A stretch of 64,000 nt of DNA. Source: Camelus bactrianus (Eukaryota; Chordata; Mammalia; Artiodactyla; Camelidae). The DNA is taken from the NCBI RefSeq assembly GCF_048773025.1, contig NC_133570.1, positions 22,542,001 to 22,606,000 on the forward strand. The letters are read 5' to 3'. How positions within the stretch are numbered: the first letter of the stretch is position 1; every line of letters starts with the position of its first letter. Below the pieces are notes generated by a model. The model worked only from the letters and a program-made list of their open reading frames with translations, searched no databases and was not told the origin of the DNA. Made by a program: the position numbers and the translations under genes. Below are positions 37,575 through 49,639 of this stretch, one piece after another.

Positions 37575-38900
37575 GTAAAGAATATAAAGAGTGGAGTCTG
37601 AATTGAGCCTTTCTGAGTGGGTGTGATTTTGATAGAAAGATAATAGGTCCAAGTGACAATCTAAGCTGTGGAATCCAATCCTGAAGAAGTATTTAGGTGG
37701 CAAATTGTGGAGGACTCTGTAGGCAGAATGGAGTTTGATTTTATATTTGTGCAACAGAGAAGCATCAGTGTTTTTGAAAACAGACAGGACATGATTAGTT
37801 TTGAAATTTTGGGAGACTCTAGATCAACACTGGTGAAAATGACAGGAAAAGACTGAGGTGGGGAATCAGGCTATATGACCTTCTGGAGGTGAAGTGATGC
37901 AGTGGCAGTGGAAGATGGAGATGTTAGAGTCAGTAATGGGCTCTTGTCAGAGGAGTGGTGGACTTTTCATCATGGCAGATATGGGATGAAGCAAAGGATG
38001 ATGAGGTCTTACAGGGTAGGAGGCTGAAGAGGTGCGATTTGTATTTGGGAGAGATTGAGACAGGACATGTTCATGAAGTATGGGCAAGGTTGTTAATTAT
38101 AAGGCTTCTAGTGTGGGGGCATGGTGGTGCCATTATTAGAGAAGGAATACTGTAGGCAGAGGAGATTTGTTAAGGAGATATAGTGAGTTCTGGTTTGGAC
38201 TTGTTAAATTTATGATGCTGGTTGGCCCTTTAGGCTGTATCTAGAAGAAGGCATCCTGAAAATAAGAGGGACATCGAATCTGGAGATGAAAATTTGTGTA
38301 AGTGGTAGTCTGGTGTGGATAAACACAGATTCTTATTTGAGATAATTGGTTAGGTGAAGTTGCATGCATATATTCTGCTTGTTTATCTTTTTAGTAAACA
38401 ATCCATAGCATTCAGTAGATTTTCAAAGGGTTCATTATCCCAGAGAGGTTAAGAACCAGTGAGACAGAACAGAAAGACCAAAGAAATAACCTTAGCAAAC
38501 AAGTAGTTTTAAGAGTTGGGCAAAGGAAGAGGAAGCTGAGGACTGGTGAGATGTGTAAGACTTGGAGGGGAAAAGAAAAAATGCTATGAAAGAGAGAAGT
38601 TGATGCTGTCTGCATCATCTAAGATAAATACCTATTTTGGATAAATACAGCTTGAAATATTTTCTGAGTGTGACTGAGAGGTCATGGGGTCATCTACATA
38701 GAGATCTTAATTGAAGCTTTGAGAGTGGACAAGATGAGAAAAAATGTGTGAGCTGAGCGGAAGGAATGCCTGACTTTAGGTGTCTGCCACAGAAGAGGAG
38801 GAGGAGGTGTGGTCAGAGAGCAGAGAACTGGGAGTCCGCGTTGTCAGAGGAGCCGTAAACATAGTGGTCACTAGGGATCGGTGCTGAGGACTGTAGAGAG
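37575..38900 (+). repeat. Long ancient mammalian repeat (family not assigned)
   Basis: Segments in order resemble a long old repeat that I know by its text but cannot name: 'ggtggcaaattgtggaggactctgtaggc', 'agacaggacatgattag', 'gttctggtttggacttgttaaatttatgatgctgg', 'tctggagatgaaaatttgtg', and 'gtcatctacatagagatcttaattgaagc'. It has no open frame of note. Confidence 0.5.
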
Positions 38901-39074
38901 CACAGTGCAGCTGGACGACAAGCTATTGGATTTGTTGACTTTCAGCTCTCCTAAAAAACATAGTTTTAACCAAAATTTCGTTGTGATGACATTCCTGATG
39001 GTACAGTATCTGGTCCTGTTAAGGTTTCTGTGATTACGGCAAGCTCGTAGAACTACTTGTCACTTGTTTTTTTA

Positions 39075-39225
39075 AGCATATATTAATTAGTCCTCTTAAC
39101 CACACTGCAGAGGTCGTTCCTTTCAGTAAGTGGAAATTTGAGACACAGCGAGGTTACTTAATTTGCCCACAGATACCCAACTAGGAAGTGGTAGAGCATC
39201 TCTGTCTGGTTCCTAAGTGACACTC
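39075..39225 (-). repeat. MIR SINE fragment
   Basis: The order 'taagtggaaatttgagacacagcgaggttacttaatttgcccac' and 'caactaggaagtggtagagcatctctgtctggttcctaag' is the reverse MIR core. Confidence 0.7.
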
Positions 39226-40889
39226 AACCAAAGATCAGAGTTGAGAAAATACATACTTTCAATAACAAAATATTATTGTCTACTTTTTGCATGATTTGCT
39301 TTTTAGCCTTTTTAAAAACCTTTCGTGCAAGGTCATTCACTTAGAATTCATTGAGTACAGTTACCTGCGAGGACTCACGTCGTGCCTGCCCTTCAGTGCC
39401 TTCTGGTGCTCTTGCTCCAGACATTGGGGTGGAGTTGGGCGGGAGCACAGAAGTCTGGGGTGGCATGGGGCTGTCTGTGTCTGGCTTCACAAACCTTCCG
39501 GCTGGGTGTTGATGTTTGACTGGGAGTTGGCCTTGAGAAGTGCACACATTCCAGGTAGAGGAGAACGCACATACCAAGGCACAGAAGTCTGAACACAGCG
39601 TATCCAGTCAGGAAAACCAGGAGTTGTCTGGGAAGGGAGGGTGGGTGCCTTGGGGAGGCAGCTGGGGTAGGCAGGACTTTGTTTTCTAAGGAGTTGGGAC
39701 TTGACTTGGTAAGTGAAAGTCATTGCAGGATGCCCTTTTTCAGCTGGTTCTTCATCAGATTTTGTGTCCCCTTCTTTGTCTCTCTTTGACTTTCTACCCA
39801 CTGTACTTGTTGTGTCTTTCTGCTTATTTAGGGCTACTCAGTGGGTGTGACTTTTATCCCATCTCCAAGGGCATTTTGAAATGTACATGTGGGTTTTGCT
39901 TTACTTTTTGTTGTTACATTGATTGGGGGTTGTTATTGGCCTTCAGTGTGTATGTGGTGGAGGCGGGCCTGCAGCAGAGGAACGCCTTATTAAGATGCCA
40001 GTGGTGTTTCCCTCCAGCCCATCCCCAAGAAAGGCTGGGCCCTAGGCAGGTCCTGCCTTCCTCTGAGATTCTTCTCAGTGAACTTGTTCTTACTACTCTC
40101 AGCTCTAGCCCTCCCCCCACCTCTCCCTGGAACTTTGCTGGATATTGGTACCACCTGCTTGGAAGGCAGGACCAGCAGTAGTATAAATCATCGACAGACA
40201 CTCCAGACCAGATTCCTAGTTGTGCTTGTTCAACTGTTAATGTAACTTTTAATGAAGAAGTGTCTTGTATGCTTTTAGGAGCTCAAAGATGTGAGGAGAC
40301 CATCTTAACACAAGCAACAGAAAATCCGGAGTTTCTGAAGTTTGGGGTGCAAGTAAAATGCAAACAAAATTCATTTGGATATTAGTAACATCCCTAATAA
40401 TGTGCTCTGGTGGTTGGCTATAATTGATATGCCATTCTGATGGATTTAATTTGTATGTTCTCAATTCTCAAGTAATAATAAAAGGATTTTTATGAAAAGC
40501 ATCCAAGTTGAATTTTCCAGGAACCATGTATAGTTTATTCCTCATCTTGCTTGCATTCATGTATGTCCTAAGTGAAAAACAACCAATTCCCCAACGAACG
40601 TCTTGAGCTACCCCACCACAGGTCCAGCCTGCTCTGCTCGTCCACCCGCCTGACCCTGAGATACTCTTTCTCGCTTTTTACTTCTCTTTTCTCTTTCACT
40701 TCTTGGGGCTCCCGTGCATTGGAAAGCCAACAGGGTAGATGTTCTCCAAGGTCCCTCTCAGGTGCTCAGTCTTAGGGCAGGCTCTGGGCTCTGAACCCGT
40801 CCGTGGCTGATAGGAGGTGGGGTGTAGGGGTGAGGTCTGCATGGACCATGACCAGCTGACTAACATTAGTTGCAAGCTTGCTTCAGGTG

Positions 40890-41020
40890 CTGTGGTTTCA
40901 AAGTCATTTTCATCCTCATCTTTACAGATAAGGAAACCAGGTCTCAGGTTACTTGTCCAAGGTTCACAGTCAGTAAATGTATAGCAGAACTGAGATCTGT
41001 CTAGACTTCAAAACCTATAA
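40890..41020 (-). repeat. MIR SINE fragment
   Basis: The order 'catcctcatctttacagataaggaaaccaggtctcaggttacttgtccaaggttcacagtcag' and 'agcagaactgagatctgtctagac' is the reverse MIR core. Confidence 0.8.
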
Positions 41021-41389
41021 TTTTTTTTTCCCTGAACTACTGTAGGCTTTCCTCTGTGACAGCAAGTTGCCTGGAAACGTGCTTCCTCCAGCCTGGGTTC
41101 CTGAATGTATTGGCACCAAAGTATAAAATGATGATTGTTATGGCCAACTTGGGCCTGTTGTAGAGATGGGAGAGGGAGGAACCAGAAACTTGGAAGGGGT
41201 GAGGGAGGTAGGGTCAAAGCAGCTTCGTTTTTATCAGAAGGGTGTTTATCAGTGTTGATCCTTCTCACTCCTGCATACCTCCACTGGTTGCTTGATTTTC
41301 ATTCATTTAATAACATTATTGAACGTGTACCTGACTTACATGCTAAGCAGTAGGATCGAAGTGGTTTTTACTTTTTGGTCTAACAGGAA

Positions 41390-41600
41390 AGTAATCACAT
41401 TTACTGAATATGATGAGGTGCAGAGGAGTAGTCTGGGAGGATTTCCTGGAGGAAGTGCTGTTTAAGCTGGGATCTGGAGAATGACTTGGAGCTAGCTGAG
41501 TGAAAGGTAGGGAGGGCGCTAAAGCGTTTCAGGTGCTACTTGTAGAAAATGGGTTGTAGAAATTGGGGAGTTTGTGACTAAGATCCAGGGCTATTTCTCG
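41390..41600 (+). repeat. Old LINE2-like or related repeat (tentative)
   Basis: The phrases 'tctgggaggatttcctggaggaagtgctgtttaagctgggatctggagaatgac' and 'tgaaaggtagggagggcgc' match the layout of a common old repeat, often LINE2-related ('gaaggcttcctggaggaggtg..atttgagctgggccttgaag'). Confidence 0.5.
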
Positions 41601-42309
41601 TGGTGTTACAGGGACAGGAAGAACAGTTAAAGCTTCAGGTATGGTTGTAACCAGGAGCTAAAAACTAGACCAAGGCAGCTACTTCCCTCTTTACATTTAC
41701 AAAATCTTCTTGCACCCTGCATCTCTGCACGGCTGTTTTTTTGTTTTTTCTCTTTTCACTTTTACTACATCCCCATGCACTTGGCAGAAGAGAGCTAAGC
41801 ATAACTTCCTGGAGGTATGTGTCTTCTGAGCACTCTGACTCCTGGGGGAGATAATTTGATCCAGCTTGGGCTAGTATCCACCACTGGTCTGGGCACCTGA
41901 GGCCCAGGTGGAGTCATGTGATAAGGCTGGACCTCTCTAAGGTGGCACGGTGAGGCGGGAATGGGTATGAGATGTCTCCCTCTGACCTCTGACTAACCAG
42001 GTTAGTTCTTGGTACTGCTTCCCCGGCTCTTGTGCTGGGCCGAGGCCTGCTGTTGGGGGATGAGGGGAGCGGAGGAGGGGAAGGAAAAATAGTTCAGGCA
42101 GGAGAGGGGCTTTGGGCTGCTTTTAGGGCTCTTCCACCTTCCTGTCTCTGGCAATATGGGGTTGCCAAATTGGGTGGCATTATTTACAATTTATTTAATA
42201 TTTGGTACATATATAAGATGTGAGGTATGCAGCCTAACAATAAACAGCCCAGAACCCACCACCCACTGACTGACTTCAGACTGGATCTCTGGCTGGGAGT
42301 CTGTACAGT

Positions 42310-42470
42310 AGGCTGGGTAAGAGCGTGGGCTCTGGACAGCTGCATGTGGCCTGGGCTTGTTTTTCTCTCCTAGAGAAGGGGTAGCGATACCCTCCTCAGT
42401 GCTGGGAGGATTGGATGAAACTTGTAGGTGAGCCCTGAGCCCTTAGCCTTGGGTTAGCACGCTCTCGGGT
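42310..42470 (+). repeat. MIR SINE fragment
   Basis: The phrases 'gggtaagagcgtgggctctggacagctgcatgtggcctgggctt', 'tagcgataccctcctcagtgctgggaggattggatgaaac' follow the MIR sense consensus at its head and 3' part. Confidence 0.65.
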
Positions 42471-43152
42471 TAGTTGTTACTCCCTGGAAGTGAACGAGCC
42501 TGGCAGGACCGGGGTCCTCCCTCACCTCAGTCTCTTGGACATGGTCCTAGAGTGCGAAGCAGAGTCCGCAGAAGTGAGACTGTTAGACTTGGGTCACATA
42601 GTTGTGTGGTCTAGGCCAGCCCCTCTCCCAGTGAGACTTAACAGAGCATCTTCTGTGCTCTACCCTGGTCCAGGTCCCCCCCCCCATCCCCCACCCTGAG
42701 GAATGCTGCAGCATGTTGGAGACCGACTGGTAAGGAAACATTACTGTGTCACGCAGTGAGAACACTGATATGAGATCATTCTGGACAGAGCTGCCTTCTC
42801 CACCTGGGCTTCCCAGTCACTAATTAATTCAGCAGTGGTGTCTGTCTGTACTAGTACACATACTAGTTGTTCAGCTGCTTCACTGAACAACACGTCTAGT
42901 CTCCAGGCAGCTCTTGCCTGGCTTGAAGGGAGGATTAAAAAGGCTTGGTCAGACCTTGGCTTTAAGTTCCTCCTAAGGAGCGTCCTTTTGTTTCTCTTTT
43001 TTATAGCACTTATCACAAACACAGGTCTAAATATTTTCAGAATTTATTGATAAATCATTTAATTTTAAGTGGCTGTCCCTATTTTTTTGCGTTTGGGAAA
43101 CTGAAAAAGGTGGTTTATGCACAAACCTATTTTTTAAGTGGTTATTCTTTTT

Positions 43153-43386
43153 TTTTTAACATTTTTTATTGATTTATAATCATTTTACAATATTGTGTCA
43201 AATTCCAGTGTTCAGCACAATTTTTCAGTCATTCATAGACATATACACACTCATTGTCACATTTTTTTCTCTGTGAGTTATCGTAACATTCTGTGTATAT
43301 TTCCCTGTGCTATACAGTATAATCTTGTTTATCTATTCTACAATTTTGAAATCCCAGTCTATCCCTTCCCACCCTCCATCCCCCTG
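43153..43386 (-). repeat. 5'-truncated L1 3' end with target duplication, antisense
   Basis: It begins with a T-run then 'attttttattgatttataatcattttacaatattgtgtcaaattcc', 'cattcatagacatatacacac', 'cctgtgctatacagtataatcttg', and ends 'ccctccatccccctg'. A perfect 13-base duplication ggttattcttttt lies at 43140-43152 and 43387-43399. The intact duplication and tail suggest a relatively late insertion. Confidence 0.88.
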
Positions 43387-43964
43387 GGTTATTCTTTTTA
43401 TTGTTATGAAATGAAGATAAAACCTCTGAGCAGTTCCTGTAGTAAGCAGATACTTTTCTTTTTTCTTACATATGCCCCCTATTTAAGAATTACATAGTCT
43501 GTTGTAAGACATAAAACTGTGGTTGACATATAAGAAGTTGATGGGACATCCTAACCAAGAAAATCAAGTTTCTTGTTCAGCTAGTCAGAATCTTCTACAC
43601 AAATTCAAACTTTGTCGCTATAGTTTGCAACATTATTTTAAGTAGTATTGGCATTGATGGATTTGTGTTTCCAAACCCGGGTACTCTCCAAAGCCTCCTG
43701 CCCAGGTGCTGGGGGAGGCTGGTGATGGAGTCAGTCTAGTGCAGCTTCTGAGAGTTCCCTGTAAGGCAGGCTGGAGGGGCCCGGCATAGGCGAGAGCATG
43801 AGGCTGCAGCTGCTGAACTGTCAGGGTCCCATGTCCTGCAGTTTGGACTTTTAATTTGGGTTAACAGACTCCTTTAAAATGCTCATCCCTCTATTTGTAC
43901 CATACTGATTTTTTAAAAAATTGACCAAACAGCAAGCAAAAGGAGGCTGTCCCTTGTTTTCTAC

Positions 43965-44300
43965 TTTTTATTTTAAAACAGCTGTATCAACATAGATTAA
44001 AATTCATACAATTGAAGTATTCAATTCACTGCACATTTACAAAGTTGTGCAATCATCACCACAGTCCAGTTTTAGAAAAGTTTCATCATTCCAAAGTTTT
44101 TTATCTGGTGTTTTCTTAGAGTATTTTGAGATTCATCTATGTTGTTCCCAGGACAAGTAGTTATGTTGCTTTTTGTCATCAAAGAGTAATTAATTGGATG
44201 GCTTCATTAGATTATGGACATTTGGAATGTCTCCAGTTTTTGTTGTGAATAATTCTGCAATGAACATTCATCTGTAAGTCCTTATGTGGACATGTGTTTT
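43965..44300 (-). repeat. Old L1 3' region, antisense
   Basis: The order 'aacagctgtatcaacatagattaaaattcatacaattgaagt', 'gttgtgcaatcatcaccacagtccagttttagaa', 'ttgagattcatctatgttgttccc', 'ggaatgtctccagtttttgttgtgaataattctgcaatgaac' is a reverse old L1 3' UTR. It probably continues at 44965. Confidence 0.8.
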
Positions 44301-44964
44301 CCGCTTCCCTTGGGTACGTAGGGTAGAGCTGCTGTGGGTAAGTAATGTGTGTGTATTTTGGGGGGAAGGGATGGTAAATGATTTTATTTTAAACCGTAAT
44401 AAGACTGCAGATTTATTGAACAAACGAATACACTGGGTGCTGGCCACTGTGCGGGCACTGGAGCAGCATGGTGACAGTCCTGGTCCCGATGCTGCAGTAG
44501 TTTACTCTCAGAGGGGTGGCGGACTGTCGCCCGCACGTGACACTTCAGCTACTGGTAGGTTCTGTGAAGAAAATCAGAATGGGGTTAAAAGGGTACAGAG
44601 TGGAAAGAGGAGCATGATTTTTTCTTTCTGTAATTAATTATGACGTTTTAAATGCTACATATTTAACAGAAATTTTTCAGCAATCTTAAATGTATAGAAA
44701 TGGCGTAAACAGTGCAAAGGTTTTTCCCTGGATCATTTGAGAGTCAGTGCTGGTCCAGTGCCCTGTCTCCGCAGAACAGCACACACATCCTGCACAGCAT
44801 GGCCATCCCCTCCAGGCAGTGACGCCGCCCTCCTGGGGCTGCTTACTGCTCTTCGGACCCTGCTTAGCAGGTGATGTTGCACTTAGCGCCTGTCTCCTTG
44901 GTCCCCTTCAGGCCGGAGCAGTTCCTCACCCTTCCTTTGGCTTTAATACCTTGACACTTTGGCA

Positions 44965-45252
44965 AATTGGTGTGTTTTTAACTTTCTGAGAAACCACCAG
45001 ACTGGTCTGCAGAGCACCATTGTGCACCCTGTCTGCAGGAGGGGATGCTCCAGTTCTTCATGGTCTTACCAGCACCTCGATTTGATTCTGTTCCGTCTGG
45101 AGAGGTTGTAAGTGGTACTGCGTGTGGTCTCACTCTGCCTCTCCCTCATGACTGATGACGACTGTGTCTCTTTGTATGCTTATTAACCAGTTGTGTATTT
45201 TGTTTGGTGACATGTTCAGTCGTATCTTTTGCCCATTTAAAAATCCTCATCT
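44965..45252 (-). repeat. Old L1 fragment, antisense (probable continuation)
   Basis: The phrases 'aactttctgagaaaccaccagactgg', 'gaggggatgctccagttcttcatgg', 'accagcacctcgatttgattctg' and 'ttttgcccatttaaaaatcc' are the next part of the antisense L1 3' region. About 660 bases of other sequence separate the two parts. Confidence 0.7.
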
Positions 45253-45264
45253 CTCATTTGATTT

Positions 45265-45393
45265 GTTTTTTAAAATTTTTTGAGGGTGGGAAGTAATTAG
45301 GTTTATTCATTTACTTTTTTAAGAGAGGTTCTGGGGGTTGAACTCAGGACCTTGTGCATGCTAACCATGTGCTCTACCACTGAGCTATACCCC
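45265..45393 (-). repeat. Camelid tRNA-derived SINE (Vic-1 type), antisense
   Basis: On the minus strand it reads gggggtatagctcagtggta at the head, with the B-box-like region matching 'ggggttgaactcagg' on the plus strand and a T-rich 3' end. A 12-base duplication with one difference (ctcatttgattt / ctcattcgattt) lies at 45253-45264 and 45394-45405. Confidence 0.94.
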
Positions 45394-45439
45394 CTCATTC
45401 GATTTAATGTATATAGTTCAGCTTTCCAGGTTTTCCTCT

Positions 45440-45810
45440 AGAAGAGTGACAGCCAGGAATTGGAAGCATAATCAAAATCTAATCATGAGGCAACACAAGA
45501 GAGACCCTAATTCAGGGATATTCTACAAAATAACTAGCCTGTCATCTTCAAAAATGTTAAGGTCACGAACGTGAAGAAGACTGAGGAATTGTTACAGGTT
45601 GAAGGAGTCTAAGGAGATGGACAACTGAATGTGACTGGTGATTCTGGATTGGCACAGTAGAATGAGCCTGAAGACTGCAATGTAGCAGTGTTAACTTTTG
45701 ATTTCATATGTATGCTTTCTTTGTAGGAAAAACACAGTGAAATATTAGAGGGTGATGAGACATCATATTGGCGAACTTACATACAGTTGCTTCAGAGAGT
45801 AAAAGTTTGA
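45440..45810 (+). repeat. Old L1 3' end, sense
   Basis: The order 'gagagaccctaattcagggatattctacaaaataactagcctg', 'aatgttaaggtcacgaacg', 'tgactggtgattctgg' and 'aaaaacacagtgaaatattagagggtgatgagacatcat' is an old L1 3' end in sense. It is the only sense L1 I recognise in the MAPK1 intron. Confidence 0.7.
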
Positions 45811-45944
45811 TGACCTGTATTTACAACTTTTCTGTACTTGGAGGTTTAGTTTGTTTTCACTGAAGAGTTGTTGGTGAGTCTCAGGAAGGTTCTTGTGAGG
45901 GTGTACTGAAATTTGGGGTAAGCCTCAAAAGACATCTTTCAGCC

Positions 45945-46110
45945 AAATGAAAGCGCACTGGCCTGGGAGTTCGGGGACCCAGGTCTCAGTCCCTGCCTTC
46001 ATGGACACTGGATGGGCGTGTGCTCCTCACTTTGCTTCTGCAGGTTTTAGTTTCTCTACTGTGTAAAAGTACGGGATTAGGATAATCTCCAGGGTCCCTG
46101 CCCTCCAGAG
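45945..46110 (+). repeat. MIR SINE
   Basis: The order 'gcgcactggcctgggagttcggggacccaggtctcagtccctgcc', 'cctcactttgcttctgcaggttttagtttctctactgtgtaaaag' follows the MIR sense consensus. Confidence 0.65.
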
Positions 46111-47639
46111 CATCATGGGAAATTAGCACATGAGTACACAGACTGCATGAGGAGGACACCTGCGGGGAGTATCTGTTACTGTTTTCTTCTGTCTAGTTTA
46201 GTTTACCTGAGAAGTCTCTGAATAATGACTAAAGAGAGGTAACAAGTAGGGGAGCTATTAATAACTGGCAAAATTATTTACTTCAATGTTAAAAGCCCAA
46301 AATTAAACCCTTGAGAAAAATGATGAATTTTTATACCATAAAGACAAAGTTGGAACTTAATAATACTGCAGTACCAGAGTAGCAGTTTATCTCAGGGAAT
46401 TAGATTATTCATGTGTATTTGACTGAAGAGAGAGGTTTTAATTCAGTGGCTGGAATGGATGCTCAGGCTGCTATATTGTACTTGGGAACACATGTATAGT
46501 GAGAGAATGTGGCATTTCAGAGAGAGGGAAATTCTTAAATAGAACTGATTAAAAGTAATTCTGGAAAAAAAACCCCAAAACCTTAGTACAGTCCTATTTA
46601 TAGTATAAGTAGTTTTAACTGAACAGCTGAAGGAAATAAGCAAAAATACATTTCTCCAGTTAATATCTAAATTGCCACTGATCACAGGTCAGACTTGCGA
46701 AGTAGAAGGTAAAACCTTCAGGACTCACCTGGGTCACCAGGTTTTATTCTGAGTCAGTTACTGAGTTCAGGGTACTGCTAGTCTTTGCTTCAGTAGATAT
46801 GGGAGAATGTTGAGTTTGGGGCTTATTTGAAATTTCCTTCCCTTTTCAGTCTGTTGGCGCTGAAGCCATCCTCAAGCTTGTATTCCCCTCATTGCATCAT
46901 CTTTCTCTCTGTTCCGTGGTTGAAGAAGATGCTTTTTTTTTTTTAAAAGGCTCAATATACTGCTTTCCCATAAGTTATTTTTTACTGCAGGACCGTATAG
47001 ACATATAAAAGTACTTGATGCTATGTTTTAGACCAGTGAAAAACCATTCTATAGTAGAGCTTGGTAACCTCTTTCCAGCCATTTCCAGGAATGTCCACCT
47101 CTTACTGAGCCATTCTGCCTGTTTTGTATTTTGCTAATGTTTCCAGCATCCTTTCAGGACAACTCTGATCCCTTACCATTCAAGTGGTAATAAAGGTGAT
47201 ATTCTTTAGGAGTGTTGTAAATTCTTTCTTTAGTCCGAATTGAGCTGGAAAGAAAAGGCATTTGTGGGTCTCTATCCACTCTGACATAATGGCTCATAGA
47301 AAGAGCCGTTTATTTCCTGCCACTAGGAAAGTATAAGATAGAAATTAGTCATAAGAAGGCCACAGTTTTATAGATAGTTCAAGAATGCTTCTGGTTACCC
47401 CAGCAGACAGGACGTAGCATTCAAGAACTGGTAAATGTTTATCTCACATCCTAGAATTTAATACTTACCAAATATAAATTGGAAAATATTTTGGCCTTAC
47501 ATGGTTTCTGGCTTCAGCAGGAGAAACTCTAGTGTTTCCCTATTAAGTAAGATGCTGGCATTGGGCTGAGGTGTATTTTATTCATGGAAGTACCCATCAC
47601 TCCTGTTTTGGTTGTTTTAACATAAATGAGTGAATTTTG

Positions 47640-47960
47640 TCAAGTGTGTTTTTTGCCTCCATGGAGATGATTGGTAATGAGAGGTTAATTAACTCTCTTT
47701 AGTGTTACTAACATGACAGTCATGTTAATGGATTTCTTTATATTGATCCTCCTTTATATTATTGGAATAAATCCTGCTTGGTTATATTGTATTCTCTTAA
47801 TGTGCTGTTGGATTCTGTTTGCTAGTGGAATATTTTGTGTTGCTATTCATAAGTGATACTAGTCTATTTTGTTTCTGTGTGTGCAGTCTGTCTGGTTTGG
47901 GGTTTGTTGTTACACTTGCTTCATAAAGTGAATTTGAAAGTTTTCCTGTGTTCTGAGATA
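47640..47960 (-). repeat. L1 ORF2 fragment, antisense
   Basis: The phrases 'ggaataaatcctgcttggttatattgtattctcttaatgtgctgttggattctgtttgctag', 'gtctggtttggggtttg' and 'ttcataaagtgaatttgaaag' match the reverse complement of the reverse-transcriptase part of ORF2. The same ORF2 part appears again near 49.0 kb, so this is a separate insertion. Confidence 0.75.
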
Positions 47961-48069
47961 GTACGGGAACTACCGTATCTTCAAATGGAGAGTTTCCCCG
48001 TGTAACCATTGGCTGATGCTGTTTTGTGTCTCTCGGCCTGCCCTCCAGGTTGTTCTCCACAACCACCAT

Positions 48070-49320
48070 GTGACTGCTGTTTCTTTAGAGTTTATTGTCC
48101 ATTAAGCACCTTCATATGTATCACCCTTATGTGAGGATCCTTAAGCAGTGTAGTACTTAGCAGTCCCTGGTTTTGAATTTTATGTAAGTGGAATCACTGT
48201 GTGTATTCTTTAGCTAGCTTTGTTCACTCATCATGTTTCTGAGTACAGCTGATCATTTTCACTACTTTCATGTGTAGTATACCACAGTTTATTCATTCTA
48301 CTATTAATGGACATTTGGGTTGTTTCTATTCCAGTGTTTCTGAGAATAACCTCATCCATTTCTCCTGATACACAAGAGTTTCTTAGATGCATCCCCAGTA
48401 GTACAGTTGCTGGGTGGGAGGGCACACGCATGTTCACTAGGTGATGCCACGTTGTTGTCGTAAGTACCATATCTTTTGTTAAATTGATTCCTTGGTACCT
48501 TACATTTGTTGTTGTTACTATAATTTCTGTCTGTACTGGTTTATAGAAAGGCTTTGACTTACAAATTGATTTTATGTCCTGCAACCTTACTAAAGTCTTA
48601 TTACAATAATTTGTGCTGAAATTCTTTTAGGACAAGTATATCATCTGAAAATCATGACAATTTTGTTTATTTTCATTACTTTGACTTTTTTTCCCCTGTC
48701 TTAAGAGCAGTGGTGAGAGTGGGCGTTGCTAATGTTAAAAGTAAAGCTTTAATCTAATGAGAAGGGCTGTCAGTTCTGTTGGTTTTAGTGTAGATTTTCT
48801 TATTAGTTTCTCTTTTTCAAGCTTTTCAAAGTTTTTTAAAAATCCTGAATGATTGTTGAATTTCCACAGTGCTTTTTTACTGCTTCTCTAGAAATTTTTA
48901 TGTGGTTTTTCTTCTTTAATCTGTTACAAATTTCCAATAACATTAAAAGGTTTCTCTAATGCTGAATCAGTTTGGCATTCCTGGGGTTAAGCCCAGCGTG
49001 GTCATGAGGTATCATTGTCTACTGCTGGGTTTGGTTTGCTCATGAACGCTTGGGGTTTTCTCCTTTTGCTCGTGAAGGAAATGGGCCTGTAGTTGTTCCT
49101 TTCTCATGTTCTCCTCTGGTTTGGTATCAAAATTAGACCATCCTTACAAAATTAGTTAGGAAGTATTCCTTCTTTTCCTATATACTATTTCTGTTTCTGT
49201 AAAATTGGAATGATTGAGTCCTTAAAAGTTTGGTAGAACTTGTTTGTGAAGCAGTCTGAACCTGTTCATTTGGTCTTCATGGGAACGTCTTAAACTACTG
49301 ATTCAAAAATTCTTTATAAA
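48070..49320 (-). repeat. L1 3' region and ORF2 fragment, antisense
   Basis: The first part (48070-48460) is a 3' UTR type ('tttaagtggaatcactgtg', 'cattctactattaatggacatttgggttg'). The second (48460-49320) is ORF2 ('gattccttggtaccttacatt', 'tatgtcctgcaaccttactaaagtc', 'gtggtgagagtgggcgttgc', 'cctggggttaagcccagcgtggtcatgaggtatc'). The order is that of one antisense element with losses between. Confidence 0.75.
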
Positions 49321-49639
49321 CAACATAAGACTTCATTTTCTATTTCTTCTTGATAAATTATATTTTTCTAGGAATTCATTTTACTTGTTTCTGCATTTAT
49401 TGGAGTATTGTATTTTCTTATCACTTTTAATTTCATTTTGATGTATTTAAACAGATATAAAACATTACTTGTTTAAAGAAAAAATTAATAATGTAATTAG
49501 TGTGCCAACTGTAGAATAGAACATTGTCAGTATTTTAGAAATGTCTTATCAAATCTCCATCTAGAGGTGACCACTATCCTCACTTTTGTGATAATTGCTC
49601 TTTTCTACCTCTCTCCTTTTTAGTTTTTACTTAAATTTT

